NCBI RefSeq assembly: GCF_002277955.1
Contig: NZ_CP018477.1
Location: 2,935,206-2,999,205 of the forward strand
Direction of reading: 5' to 3'
Length of the DNA stretch: 64,000 nucleotides
From: Thermogutta terrifontis
GTDB lineage: Bacteria > Planctomycetota > Planctomycetia > Pirellulales > Thermoguttaceae
Below the pieces are notes generated by a model. That model was not told the DNA's origin and did no database searches. It saw nothing but the letters and a program-made list of their open reading frames with translations. Below, piece by piece: positions 46,362 through 55,924 of this stretch. The first letter of the stretch is position 1, and each line of letters starts with the position of its first letter. The position numbers were made by a program, and so were the translations under genes.

Positions 46362-46574
46362 CTCGCGCCATGCCCTTAGATTCCGACAGATCCTTTCAAA
46401 AAAGTGGGGATGGGTCAGGGCAATCGGTCGCTTGTCAGGGCCCTGCCGGGCCGGGTACGATAACATTTCCTGTGCCCCCTGAATTCAACACCACTGGACG
46501 GCGTGTGAGGCAGACGGCTGGCAGTGCTTCCCGCCGCAAGACCTTGATCAACTGACCAGGTAAAGGACGTGCCT

Positions 46575-47216
46575 ATGTCTGTCAATCCGTGGCTTCCATT
46601 CCCGATAGACCAGTTTGCGCAGGCCGGGTATCGCGATTATCAACGCCAGCGGCAACTCACGCTGGGTGACCTCCTTCTGGAAAACCGCATCATCCTCCTC
46701 CAGGGGCCGATCTACGACCTCAACGCGAGCGAGGTCATCATGAAACTCCTCTATTTGCAAAGCGAAAACCGACGGAAAGACATTCATTTTTACATCAATT
46801 CGCCCGGGGGAAGTGTCACTGCTACCCTGGCGATTTACGACACGATGCAGATTCTCAGTTGCCCGGTGGCCACCTACTGCGTGGGTCTGGCTGCCAGTGG
46901 AGGCGCGGTCCTTTTGGCCGGAGGGACCAAAGGCAAACGCTTCGCGCTCCCGCACTCCAAGGTGATGATCCACCAGCCCTACGGCCAGGTGGGCGGTCAG
47001 GTGAGCGACATCGAGATTCAAACACAGGAGATTCTCCGCACGCGGGACATTCTTAATCAAATTCTCGCGCAGCATACAGGACAGCCAATCGAACGCATTG
47101 CAAAGGACACAGACCGCGATTTCTACATGACTGCCGAGGAAGCCAAGGCTTACGGTATCGTGGACGATATTCTTTCCAAACAGTCCCAGGAAAAACCCGA
47201 AGACGAACTGGAATGA
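46575..47216 (+). CDS. clpP: ATP-dependent Clp protease proteolytic subunit 1
   Basis: A 213-residue ClpP. Catalytic triad preserved: Ser108 in CVGLAASGGAVLLAGG, His133 in VMIHQPYGQVGGQ, Asp182 in [27 protein letters not shown] is the family Gly-rich strand. It differs from its partner in SGGAVLLAGG instead of [10 protein letters not shown], and lacks an obvious cleaved propeptide. ATG 46575 has AAGGA upstream; GTG 46569 possible. ClpP forms double-heptamer chambers with ClpX or ClpA; in bacteria with two clpP genes they often build mixed rings. A second clpP follows after 152 bp. Confidence 0.93.
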   Translation: MSVNPWLPFPIDQFAQAGYRDYQRQRQLTLGDLLLENRIILLQGPIYDLNASEVIMKLLYLQSENRRKDIHFYINSPGGSVTATLAIYDTMQILSCPVATYCVGLAASGGAVLLAGGTKGKRFALPHSKVMIHQPYGQVGGQVSDIEIQTQEILRTRDILNQILAQHTGQPIERIAKDTDRDFYMTAEEAKAYGIVDDILSKQSQEKPEDELE

Positions 47217-47368
47217 ACCAGAAAGTGCCAGCCCAGGAAATAGCCGCTGTCATCTGGACTTCTTGCATTCTCCGAATCATGCGGTCTTTTGAAGCGGTTT
47301 ACCGGGACCTGCACGCGTGAGGCAGCCGCCGCAACGAAAACAATGCGAAGTTGTCAGGAGACTCAATC

Positions 47369-47971
47369 ATGACGCTGATCCCTTTTGTTATTGAACGGAC
47401 GGGTCGGGAAGAGCGGGCGATGGATATTTACAGTCGCCTGCTCAAAGATCGGATTGTCTTTATCGGTGCTCCCATCACGGACGAACTGGCCAACTCGGTG
47501 GTCGCGCAATTGCTCTATCTGCAATCCGAAAACCCCAAGGCAGATGTGCACATTTACATTAATTCGCCAGGCGGAAGTGTGACGGCGGGACTGGCCATCT
47601 ACGATACGATGCAATTCATCCGCTGCGATGTCGCCACCTACTGCATCGGACAGGCTGCGTCCATGGCGGCCGTGCTCCTGGCCGCAGGAACAAAAGGAAA
47701 ACGCTACGCCCTGCCTAATTCGCGGATCATGATCCATCAGCCGATGGCCGGTGTCGAAGGAACTGCTACCGAGATCATGATTCACGCCAAGGAATTCCGG
47801 AACCTCAAAGAGCGGATCAATCGCATCCTGATCAAACACACGGGACACCCCCTTGAGAAAATCGAAAAAGACACGGACCGCGATTGTTTCATGTCCGCTG
47901 AGGAAGCCCGCGACTACGGACTGATCGACCACGTGATCGAGCGTGCCCCGGAGCCTGTGGAAAGGCAGTGA
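47369..47971 (+). CDS. clpP: ATP-dependent Clp protease proteolytic subunit 2
   Basis: A 200-residue ClpP with the canonical sequence: [20 protein letters not shown], Ser98 in [13 protein letters not shown], His123 in [11 protein letters not shown], Asp172 in [22 protein letters not shown] at the end. The N-terminus is the usual hydrophobic loop that docks the ATPase. ATG 47369 has AGGAG. Same strand as the first clpP, so probably one operon. It converges with moxR 46 bp away. Confidence 0.95.
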   Translation: MTLIPFVIERTGREERAMDIYSRLLKDRIVFIGAPITDELANSVVAQLLYLQSENPKADVHIYINSPGGSVTAGLAIYDTMQFIRCDVATYCIGQAASMAAVLLAAGTKGKRYALPNSRIMIHQPMAGVEGTATEIMIHAKEFRNLKERINRILIKHTGHPLEKIEKDTDRDCFMSAEEARDYGLIDHVIERAPEPVERQ

Positions 47972-48017
47972 GTCTCAACTCAGAGGAATAGCGCAACGTT
48001 AAGCCCCCAAACGAACG

Positions 48018-48959
48018 TCACGCAGGCACCGGTGTGTCTTCAACGAGGCGACGGATGAGCGCTTCCACGGCGTCCCGCTGACCTCCGTGGAGATACCCCT
48101 GGGTGATGACACGGTGAGCGAGGACGGGCACGGCAAGGGCCTGGATGTCGTCTGGCACCACGAAATCTCGTCCCTCCAGAAAAGCCCGAGCCTGCGCCGC
48201 CCGGTAAAGGACCAGCGACGCCCGGACACTGGCCCCCACGCGGATTTCCGGGCATTTCCGAGTGGCTTCCACGAGGTCGAGAAGATACTCCAGCACGGAT
48301 CGCTCCATGCGGACCTCACGAACGGCGGCCTGCAGCGCCAGCACCTGCTCCGTTGTGAGTACCGGCTCGAGCGAGTCCACCGGTTCCCCGTTGCGGTGCT
48401 GCTCCAATAGTTCCCGTTCGAAATCACGGGCGGGATATCCTACCGAAATCCGCAGCAAAAACCGGTCCATCTGACTTTCCGGCAAAGGATAAGTCCCCTC
48501 GAATTCCAGCGGATTCTGCGTGGCAATGACCAGAAATGGACGGGGCAGCGGATATGTCTTGCCCTCCACAGTCACCTGGGCTTCGTTCATGGCCTCCAGA
48601 AGAGCACTCTGCGTCCGCGGGGTGGCACGATTGATTTCGTCGGCCAGAACGACGTTAGCAAAAATCGGACCTGGATAAAAGACAAATTCGCGGCGATCTG
48701 CATGATATAAGTTGCTTCCCGTGATGTCCGATGGCAGCAGATCCGGCGTAAACTGAATGCGGCGGAAAACGCCTGCAATGCTTCGTGCGATCGCCTTTCC
48801 CAGCAGCGTCTTGCCCACTCCTGGAACATCTTCGAGGAGGAGGTGTTCCCCGGCCAACAGGGCGATCAGACACATCTCCACGACAGATTGTTTGCCGAGG
48901 AGCACACCGTTGATATTGTCCCGCAGGGCCTGGAGAAGGCGAAACGTTTCATTGTCCAT
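48018..48959 (-). CDS. MoxR-family AAA+ ATPase
   Basis: A 313-residue AAA+ ATPase. Walker A is EDVPGVGKTLLGK (near 50), Walker B VVLADEINRA (near 110) with RTQSALLEAMNE, and LVIATQNPLEFEGTYPLPES with sensor 1. MoxR proteins act as chaperones or remodelers with von Willebrand A- and DUF58-containing partners, in stress responses or metal-cofactor assembly. No DUF58 or VWA gene is adjacent in this window. ATG 48959 lacks a strong ribosome-binding site. Confidence 0.93.
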   Translation of the reverse strand: MDNETFRLLQALRDNINGVLLGKQSVVEMCLIALLAGEHLLLEDVPGVGKTLLGKAIARSIAGVFRRIQFTPDLLPSDITGSNLYHADRREFVFYPGPIFANVVLADEINRATPRTQSALLEAMNEAQVTVEGKTYPLPRPFLVIATQNPLEFEGTYPLPESQMDRFLLRISVGYPARDFERELLEQHRNGEPVDSLEPVLTTEQVLALQAAVREVRMERSVLEYLLDLVEATRKCPEIRVGASVRASLVLYRAAQARAFLEGRDFVVPDDIQALAVPVLAHRVITQGYLHGGQRDAVEALIRRLVEDTPVPA

Positions 48960-49313
48960 AAGGCAAATACGCCCGACTCAAAAGACTGTCTTCTGTTGCT
49001 GGCGGAAACGAACAGAGGGGAGCATCACGGGTTTGCACCGCCTCACGTGCGCGGATCAATGTCGCTCCTGATGCCCCATTATAATCTAGCCAGCTTCGAT
49101 GTCGTCCGCCCACACCTGAAAGGAGAAACGCCCGCCACGCGGGTGATGCGAGAACTGGGCAGGGAAACTGGCTCGAAGAGAGAAGATACGCCAGTCCCAT
49201 CGCAATTCCAAATTCAAGACCATCCCCAGCAGCCCACAGTTCGGGCACGAACTGGGAGGAGTGCGGCAACTCCTCGCCAGGTTCAGACGGTGGGGGCGGA
49301 TGCCGGTTCCACC
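48960..49313. other. Gap between moxR and the TolC-like gene, no gene seen
   Basis: About 350 bp upstream of moxR (minus) and downstream of the TolC-like gene. Overlapping plus-strand frames are not supported. Confidence 0.45.
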
Positions 49314-51797
49314 TCAGGGTTTGATCGCCCGCCAGGATTCGGCGGTCACCCGTGCCGGTGTCTCCTCGGCTGATTGGTTCCGCGCATTCGCGGGTTTGCT
49401 CGTGGAGGGCACGTCGTCCGATACGCCCACCCAGGCTACCGGTTCCACCTCGCTTACCCCGTTCTTCTGCGCGAGTGTTCCCTCCGCTTTGTGCGTTGCC
49501 ACGTCGCGCTGCGCCGATGACCGGCCGGGCTGCAAATGCGTGCCGAGCGCTCTCAACTCTAGATCGCCGGGAGAAACTTGCGAGGCAACGCGCTCATACG
49601 ACCTGCCATGGGATACCCTTGTGTTCTGGCTCCCTTGCGAGCCCGAGTTGACCGAAGGTGCCTTCACGATGCGCAGGGTGGAGCCACCCTCTTTTGCACC
49701 CGAATCAGAACGGGGACTGAGCCGGGTCGTGGATGGAAGAGGTGGGACCTCCGGGCCTTCTTCGCCGGTGCTTTTCTGCGGCTTGGGAGCAGGTAACACC
49801 TCGGGCCCCTTCGGCTCGGTCTTGGATTCGGTCGCGTTTTCGCCCTCCGCAGTGAACGGATTACCGGAGTCCGAATCCCGTCGCCCCGCATGTTGATCAT
49901 ATTCCCCGCGGCTGAATACCGGCGGATTGGTCATGCCGTAGTTGAGATAGATTCCGGCATCGCGAGCCCGAGCCCGGCGAAGGGCGTCGAAGTAGGCTTT
50001 TTCCGGCCAGGGACCCTCAGTGAGATACACACCGTTGTATTCCAGGAGGGAACCCTTCCGAAAGTGGAGATGGCTGATCGCGAACATGTACTTGGTGAGG
50101 GCCTGATAATACTGAATTTCCGCTTCCGCTCGACGCTGCTGCGCGTTAAGCAGAAGATCCAGCGTGGCCGTCCCCGCATCGTACATCGCCGTGACCGCGC
50201 GGACTTCGTTTTCGGCGGCCACCGTTCGGTTGTAGTTCGTCTGGGCGAGTGTGTAATACTCGTCGATTTCCCGCAAGACCCAGGCAATCTGGTGGGAGAT
50301 TTCCAGCTCCTGCTCCTGGAGGATCGCTCTTTCCCGGGCAAGGTTGAGCTGGGCGTTGCGGACAGCAGCAAGTTCCTTCCGGAAACCGATCGGAATCTGC
50401 AACTCCATGCCCAGCTCCCAGTCCTGGAAGTCGCCCGACGTGAGCGATCCGTAGGCGTTGGACCTGCTGTTATCGGGATCGAGCAAGTCATGTCCCAGGC
50501 CGTTCCATCGGTAAAACCCGAAGAAATCCAGGCGGGGGAGAAGGTAATTCTTGGCCGCGATCAACTCCAGCTCGGCTTTCTTCACACGCCATTTCTCCCG
50601 CCGAAGGAGCGGGTTGCGGACAAGGGCCTCGGCGTGGACATCGTAAAAGTCAAACTGGACCTTTGCCCGGGTGGGTTCGTCTTTGGGCCTGATGAGTCGT
50701 CCATCGGTGGCGGCAAGCCCCATCAGGTAGCGGAGATTGTTTTCCGCTTTGTAGAGCGAGCTGAGTGACTGTTCCACCGCAGCGCGAAAGGCCAGGTATT
50801 GTTGACGAGCCTGGGCCTCTTCCTGGGCACTCCCTCCACGACCGCCAACCTCGTACTTCGCCCGAACCTGCCGCCACGTCTGGAGGGCGGCGTCCCGTCC
50901 GGCAATGACCGTGTCGAGCTGGCGATACGCGAGATACAGGGTCCAGTAGGCCTTTTCCACGTCCAGGAGGAGTTCCGAAACCGACTGTTCAAACTCCGCC
51001 AGCCGCTGATCCGTTTCCAATCGCGCGATGAGCACCCCGTTGTACACTCCGGGAATGGTGTTGGGACCAGCAATCCGATTGAACGTCACCCCCGCACCCT
51101 GGAGTAACGGTTGCCGGAACTCTGCCTGAAGATTCGCTGTCCAGTGACTGGGCCAGGCCCGGCTGGCCGTGGCGTTATTCCATTCGTAGCCCACATTGTG
51201 ACTGATGCTGAACGTCCCGCCCGTTGCGTAAGTCTTGGACAACTGCGTCTGAAACGTGCCGAGGTCCTGGCGAAAGGCCGATGGCCGAAAAAATGTGACA
51301 AAACCTGCCACGTTTTGAGGGGTGTCCAGTTTTTGCCAGAACAAGCGGGTACTCAGTTGAGCATCGAATTCGGCGAGCACCGCTTCAACACCGGTGCGAG
51401 GATTGGTCTCCTGCCTCGCCGGGTCGTAAATCGATGCCGTACCTTCCGGAGCCACAGTGAGCGTGGTCTCAGGGAGACGCGGTGCACCAACGTCCGGTTG
51501 ATTCAGACTGCGGATGATCTTGCTGTTTTGAAGCGCGATCCGTGCCGCCTCTTCGAGTGAAAGATCCCAGTACTCTTTGACCTCACTGTTGGAAATCGTA
51601 AATGGTGGCAACGCCTTTTGCACTTCGTCCAGGGAATTAGCTTCTACGTCCGGATATTCAATTTGCGTGGCCTTATCGACGTAGTGGGAAAGATCGCCGT
51701 CTTCATGGAGGAAAAACGGTTGCTGCGGACGGCAACCGAGCATCCCGGCGAACACAATTCCGCAGACCACGGTGAGCATGCCTCTCGGCAGCTTCAT
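49314..51797 (-). CDS. TolC/outer-membrane-efflux-like lipoprotein with long disordered C-terminal tail
   Basis: About 827 residues. Signal with lipobox FAGMLGC. Residues roughly 80-620 follow the TolC-type plan: repeated helical hairpins with SLEEAARIALQNSKIIRSLN, QSVSELLLDVEKAYWTLYLA, KYEVGGRGGSAQEEAQARQQ and WELGMELQIPIGFRKELAAV. Such proteins form outer-membrane channels for type I secretion or RND pumps. The last ~195 residues (from about SGNPFTAEGENATESKTEPK) are Ser/Pro/Glu/Gly-rich and disordered, an unusual addition after the last coil. ATG 51797 has GAGAGGAT upstream; the longer frame to 51854 is rejected. No adaptor or pump gene is adjacent. Confidence 0.85.
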   Translation of the reverse strand: MKLPRGMLTVVCGIVFAGMLGCRPQQPFFLHEDGDLSHYVDKATQIEYPDVEANSLDEVQKALPPFTISNSEVKEYWDLSLEEAARIALQNSKIIRSLNQPDVGAPRLPETTLTVAPEGTASIYDPARQETNPRTGVEAVLAEFDAQLSTRLFWQKLDTPQNVAGFVTFFRPSAFRQDLGTFQTQLSKTYATGGTFSISHNVGYEWNNATASRAWPSHWTANLQAEFRQPLLQGAGVTFNRIAGPNTIPGVYNGVLIARLETDQRLAEFEQSVSELLLDVEKAYWTLYLAYRQLDTVIAGRDAALQTWRQVRAKYEVGGRGGSAQEEAQARQQYLAFRAAVEQSLSSLYKAENNLRYLMGLAATDGRLIRPKDEPTRAKVQFDFYDVHAEALVRNPLLRREKWRVKKAELELIAAKNYLLPRLDFFGFYRWNGLGHDLLDPDNSRSNAYGSLTSGDFQDWELGMELQIPIGFRKELAAVRNAQLNLARERAILQEQELEISHQIAWVLREIDEYYTLAQTNYNRTVAAENEVRAVTAMYDAGTATLDLLLNAQQRRAEAEIQYYQALTKYMFAISHLHFRKGSLLEYNGVYLTEGPWPEKAYFDALRRARARDAGIYLNYGMTNPPVFSRGEYDQHAGRRDSDSGNPFTAEGENATESKTEPKGPEVLPAPKPQKSTGEEGPEVPPLPSTTRLSPRSDSGAKEGGSTLRIVKAPSVNSGSQGSQNTRVSHGRSYERVASQVSPGDLELRALGTHLQPGRSSAQRDVATHKAEGTLAQKNGVSEVEPVAWVGVSDDVPSTSKPANARNQSAEETPARVTAESWRAIKP

Positions 51798-52083
51798 GGG
51801 CGATATCCTCTCTGAAGCAGCAGCTCTTTTAGCGGGCATCAACGCGCCACCCAAACCACAACAAGCGCGTTAAATCCTGCGGAATTGTTATCGACGAGTT
51901 GATCGTTAAACTTTGACAAATCGGGTCATCTTAACACCCCGCCCTTCGGACGAGCGTCCCGGATGGCGCCTGCGCTAGTCGCAAGACAGATCAGAAAACA
52001 TACGAAGCATGGAGGAAATAAACAAACGAACTGCGATGGCATGCGCCGCGGTTGCTGGCCCCTCTCAGAGCAAATCGAATTGG

Positions 52084-52515
52084 TCAGTCAGAGGATTTGT
52101 GGCCAAACAGTGTCAGCACGATCCGCCGCCCTGAATTGTGTCGGCGGTGTTCGCAGAGAAAGATCCCCTGCCAGGTGCCCAGGGCCAGCCGACCATTGCG
52201 AACAGGGATGAGCACACTGCAGCCCAGAATCGAGCATTTGCCGTGGCCAGGCATGTCGTCAGCACCTTCCACCGTGTGCACATACCGAAAGCCCTCCGGG
52301 ACGAGATGATCCAGAAGGCGATCGAGGTCGGCCGCCACGTCGGGATCAGCAGATTCGTTGATGGTTAGGGAAGCCGACGTATGCTGAAGAAACACATGGA
52401 GAAGGCCGCACTGAAACTGCCGCAACTCCGGGAGCGCTTCGACAATATGTCGGGTGATGGGATGAAATCCTTTTCCAAACCGGGGCAGCTCGATTTCTCG
52501 CTGAACCCAATCCAT
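52084..52515 (-). CDS. YjbQ (UPF0047) family protein
   Basis: A 143-residue YjbQ-family protein. The family blocks FGKGFHPITRHIVEALPEL, VFLQHTSASLTINESADPDV and GRLALGTWQGIFLCEHRRH are all present; these carry the conserved His and Asp residues reported as a metal site. YjbQ has been linked to thiamine-phosphate synthase-like activity in some bacteria, but its general role is unsettled. The start MDWVQREIELPRFG at 52515 matches family N-termini; ATG 52524 lies close upstream. Confidence 0.92.
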   Translation of the reverse strand: MDWVQREIELPRFGKGFHPITRHIVEALPELRQFQCGLLHVFLQHTSASLTINESADPDVAADLDRLLDHLVPEGFRYVHTVEGADDMPGHGKCSILGCSVLIPVRNGRLALGTWQGIFLCEHRRHNSGRRIVLTLFGHKSSD

Positions 52516-52741
52516 TCCGCTCATATAACCTGTCTTTCGCACTTTTTTCAGAATACCAAAGCTCGCAATCTCGATTCTCATTCTCTGCCAATATGCAATG
52601 TACGATTCATTTCCGCAAGATTGCCGAATAAAATGAGGTGACACGGGAAGACCAATCGCACGCGGAAACCAGCGGCCTCGGCGGGATTAAAATTACGGCT
52701 TCCGCGGCATCAATCCACTTTGTCAGAATCAGGACCCGAGT

Positions 52742-52966
52742 ATGACCTGCAAACACCTCCAAGAACTCTTTGCCCTGTGTGAGAGGTATAACCTGAAAAT
52801 CACGGGTGCCGAACTCGTTCGCATTGTCTGTCCCACGTGTGGAGTGGATGAAGTCTGCCCCAACGTCCTGACGGAAGAATACGAGAGGCGCCACGGCGAA
52901 GTCTCTAGTGAGGAGACCGCCCCGCCGCAGCCGCAAGGGTCTTCAACCGCCACGCCGTCGCCCTGA
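52742..52966 (+). CDS. Small cysteine-motif protein, planctomycete type
   Basis: A 74-residue protein with MTCKHLQELFALCERYNLKI, then VCPTCGVDEVCPNVL, i.e. a C-x2-C-x5-C pattern with one more Cys at the start that could bind zinc, and a disordered Pro/Thr/Ser tail. ATG 52742 has AGGA seven bases upstream. I know similar small proteins only as hypotheticals. Confidence 0.65.
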   Translation: MTCKHLQELFALCERYNLKITGAELVRIVCPTCGVDEVCPNVLTEEYERRHGEVSSEETAPPQPQGSSTATPSP

Positions 52967-53312
52967 CCACTTCTCGTTGGTGTTGCTTTTCAAAAAACGG
53001 CTCACTTTCAGGCCCGATCGACCACTCGAACCTTTCACGATTCCGGCGCGGGCTGCCCTAATTTCGGGCGGCTGTGAGCTTCGACTGGCATGGCGAATCC
53101 AACCCAGTGGCTTTCTCTATGAGGCCCACACGGAGACGGTCCCTATTCGCGCGGAAAACCTCCACTATTAGACTAACGTTTTTCCCCGTCGCTTTCATGA
53201 GCTTTTTTGACGCCCTGAACGTACAAAATAAATAGGGTGACAATTCGAGCACCCTTTGGGTTTCGTTTTGACACAACGAAGTCACTTCAGCACAAGCTAA
53301 GGAGCCGAAGCG
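52967..53312. other. Gap upstream of the ferredoxin gene, no gene seen
   Basis: About 345 bp, without a credible gene; the ferredoxin promoter is expected near 53230-53290. Confidence 0.4.
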
Positions 53313-53486
53313 ATGCCAGCAGTTGTCAATCAGGAAACATGCAACGGTTGCGGTGAATGCGTGCAGGCTTGCCCTCTGGATGCCATCAAGATTGAAAATG
53401 AAAAAGCTCACGTTGACCCGGATACTTGCGGCGACTGCGGGGCCTGCGTTGACGTGTGCCCAACGCAATCCATTACGCTCTCGTAA
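53313..53486 (+). CDS. 2x[4Fe-4S] ferredoxin
   Basis: A 57-residue ferredoxin, shorter than 60 residues and easily missed. Two cluster motifs are complete: CNGCGECVQACP and CGDCGACVDVCP, separated by LDAIKIENEKAHVDPDT. It carries electrons between redox enzymes in the cytoplasm. AAGGAG at 53298-53304 sets the ATG at 53313. A hairpin with a T run follows, suggesting a single-gene unit. Confidence 0.95.
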   Translation: MPAVVNQETCNGCGECVQACPLDAIKIENEKAHVDPDTCGDCGACVDVCPTQSITLS

Positions 53487-53537
53487 TCCCCGCGACTGCC
53501 CACGATAAATCGGTAAACCGGGCATCCCCACAATGAT

Positions 53538-53570
53538 CCCGCCTGAGATAACACTCAGGGGGGAGTTTTT
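53538..53570 (+). terminator. Rho-independent terminator of the ferredoxin gene
   Basis: Stem CCTGAG / CTCAGG with loop ATAACA, extended by CCC...GGG around a bulge, then GAGTTTTT. It lies 52 bp past the ferredoxin stop. Confidence 0.75.
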
Positions 53571-53676
53571 CCGCGAAACTTCTCCACCACGCCTGAGGGA
53601 GCGGCTTAGCACGTTTTCTGGTGCGTCAAGCAGCACAGCGCTGACATTACCGGTGGGTAGATGGCCGGCGGCGTGG

Positions 53677-54888
53677 TTATTTTCGCGTCTTCAAGAACTG
53701 CCTGAACCCGGGCAGGGGAGCGGTGGCACTGGCAACGTATTTGGGAAGCCGGACAACTTCCCCGTTGGCCCATTCGACGAACCCTCGCTGGTGGCAGTCT
53801 GCCGCGAGGTCGAGAATTGTTTTCTCAGCCAGCGGGGGATCCGCCTCGGCCAGCGCCACAACAAACCAGCCTGCGGGAACGGGCCAGTAACCGCCGTTTT
53901 GATACGTCTCGGGAGGTGCCTTGCAGACTTCCCAATAGCTACCGCCCGGCAAGTGGCGGATTTTCCCTTTTTGGACAATCTCGCTGTAATGATTGCGAAA
54001 ATAGGCACCTGTTTTGCGCCGCTGGCCGGGTGAAGCAACCCCCAAATAGACGGCGAACGCCGATCCCCAAATGTCAGGCTGTCCGCACTGATGCGTGGCC
54101 GCCAGAAAGAGACCGATCTTCTCATCCCACAGCGTTGTGCGGATCGCCTCGGCAAGACGTGCAGCCTCCCGCGCATAACCGGTCGCCTTTTCTGAGTTTC
54201 CGGCGGCCGACTCCATCTCAGCCATTTGCTGGTAACCCTGATACAGCAAGAGGGAACAGAAAAGAACCGCCCCTTTTTTGACAACCGTGTCCGTGAACCC
54301 ATAGGGGCAACGGTCCCATTCTTTTGCCGGATCAATCCAAACAAGTCCAGAACTCGGCTCTCGGGGCACGACGGCGAGCGCCTTTTCAAGACGCGGAAGA
54401 ATTTCCCGCAGAAGCTCTGGGTCTTTAATGCGTTTCCAGGTGTGATAGGCAACATCCACAAGAAACTGGGAACCATCGGCAACCGGATTTTCCCCCATGG
54501 TGCCCATCCCGGGCTTAAAGATGGGCTTGCCGTCGAAGGTGACACAATCGACGCATGTGCCGTCGGGTGCCTGGGCATTCAGAAAGATGGCCAGGCAGTT
54601 ACGGAGTTCGTCTTCAGTGAAGGCATCGGCCGCTCCTTCTAGCACGTACGCGTAATCGCGGAGCCAGAAAGCCTCATAGCCGATGCCTACCTGAGGGGGA
54701 AAAACAGCCCGGCCGTCCGGAAGTGTCCGGCGGCATTCCCGAACCAGACTTCTCGCCTGGGATTCCAGCCAGGTCACCGCCTCGGAGACATCCCTCCACG
54801 GGAGTTCTCTCCCCTGCTCTGCGAAACTAACCGAAGCCCTCACCGTGGCGAGAACCGCGATCACGAGGCCCAACGGTGCCAATCGCAT
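53677..54888 (-). CDS. Exported six-hairpin glycosidase-like protein
   Basis: A 403-residue secreted protein: signal peptide (RLAPLGLVIAVLATVRASVS), then an alpha/alpha-toroid pattern of paired helices (AVTWLESQARSLVRECRRTL, YEAFWLRDYAYVLEGAADAF, NGGYWPVPAGWFVVALAEAD). This is the six-hairpin glycosidase superfamily (glucoamylase, unsaturated glucuronyl hydrolase, GH78/GH88-like); family and substrate are not certain. VGIGYEAFWLRDYAY recalls GH15/GH37-type W-x-x-D centres. ATG 54888. DUF1080, sulfatase and agarase-like genes follow on the same strand, a likely polysaccharide locus. Confidence 0.8.
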   Translation of the reverse strand: MRLAPLGLVIAVLATVRASVSFAEQGRELPWRDVSEAVTWLESQARSLVRECRRTLPDGRAVFPPQVGIGYEAFWLRDYAYVLEGAADAFTEDELRNCLAIFLNAQAPDGTCVDCVTFDGKPIFKPGMGTMGENPVADGSQFLVDVAYHTWKRIKDPELLREILPRLEKALAVVPREPSSGLVWIDPAKEWDRCPYGFTDTVVKKGAVLFCSLLLYQGYQQMAEMESAAGNSEKATGYAREAARLAEAIRTTLWDEKIGLFLAATHQCGQPDIWGSAFAVYLGVASPGQRRKTGAYFRNHYSEIVQKGKIRHLPGGSYWEVCKAPPETYQNGGYWPVPAGWFVVALAEADPPLAEKTILDLAADCHQRGFVEWANGEVVRLPKYVASATAPLPGFRQFLKTRK

Positions 54889-55036
54889 GGGGCATCCCCA
54901 TTTGCTGAAGGTTCAGAGCAGTCCTGGCTGCCAGGCTGCATTGTGTGCAAAGGAAACAAGGCAGCCAACTAAGCCGTGGCAGATATCTCCGGTATTCGGC
55001 AACTGTCTAAAGTGCTGGGACAAACGACCACCCGGA

Positions 55037-55756
55037 TCAGTGCGCTCCCGCTTGCTGCTGAGCTTCTTCGGGAGGAATTTCCCGAATGAAGATATTGCGG
55101 AAATAGAGTTTGTTGCCGTGATTTTGAAGCTCGATCGGGCCGGTGCGGTAGATGGGCTTGTCACGTTCCCAGTAGTTTTCCATCACCACGTTGTCCACCA
55201 CCAGTTCTCCGTTCAGCCACACGCTCACGCGGTCTCCAATCATCCGGATGCGGAAGCGGTTCCACTCACCGATAGGTTTGTCCGCCCGTTTGAGCGGCTT
55301 ATTCGGGTGCTTCTGATTGTTGTAAAGTCCCCCTGAACCCTCCGGATGGTCGTTGGCGTCCCAGATCTGGACCTGGGGGCATCCCCGGAGATAAATTCCC
55401 GAGTCCCCGTGGGGCAGGATTTTCCAATCCACCCAAAGCTCGAAGTCGCCGTAATCGCGGGCAGTGCAGAGGTTGTCGCCCTTTCCATCAAACACCAGGA
55501 CGCCATCCTCCACATGCCAGTGTTCACGCATCCGCTGATCGGCGATTTCCTGGGCCTTGGCCAGCTCTTCAGGCGACATTTTAGCCCGAGTGACCGGATT
55601 TCCCACGAGGCCCTTCCAACCGGTCAAATCTTTCCCATTAAACAGGGCCACAAAACCGGGGGGCGGCACGTTGTTTTCGCCAGGTTCCGCCGCCAGGGCC
55701 ACACCTACCATCCCAGTCAGGATGCTACTCAGAATCAGCAAGCTGAAAAATCGCAT
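55037..55756 (-). CDS. Exported DUF1080 (3-keto-disaccharide hydrolase-like) protein
   Basis: A 239-residue protein: signal peptide (FFSLLILSSILTGMVGVALA), then one DUF1080 (concanavalin-like beta-sandwich) domain with VALFNGKDLTGWKG, DGVLVFDGKGDNLCTARDYG, DFELWVDWKI, SGIYLRGCPQVQIWDAND and NYWERDKPIYRTGPIELQNH. Members bind or hydrolyse sugar derivatives (3-keto-disaccharide hydrolases in some) and accompany Gfo/Idh oxidoreductases in planctomycetes. ATG 55756 has AAGGAGAAGG upstream; the frame to 55816 is rejected. Confidence 0.92.
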   Translation of the reverse strand: MRFFSLLILSSILTGMVGVALAAEPGENNVPPPGFVALFNGKDLTGWKGLVGNPVTRAKMSPEELAKAQEIADQRMREHWHVEDGVLVFDGKGDNLCTARDYGDFELWVDWKILPHGDSGIYLRGCPQVQIWDANDHPEGSGGLYNNQKHPNKPLKRADKPIGEWNRFRIRMIGDRVSVWLNGELVVDNVVMENYWERDKPIYRTGPIELQNHGNKLYFRNIFIREIPPEEAQQQAGAH

Positions 55757-55924
55757 GACCTTCTCCTTTCGTGATTGACTGACAGTGTCCCCCGTAAACG
55801 CGATGTTCTCGCACAAAGCACCGATTCTTACCGTCGGCCCAAAGCATTGACCCCCACTTGGCTGGCTGCCATTCTAGCCGAGTCGGCGGACATGATCACG
55901 AGATGCCGTCAACCATCCGGATCG

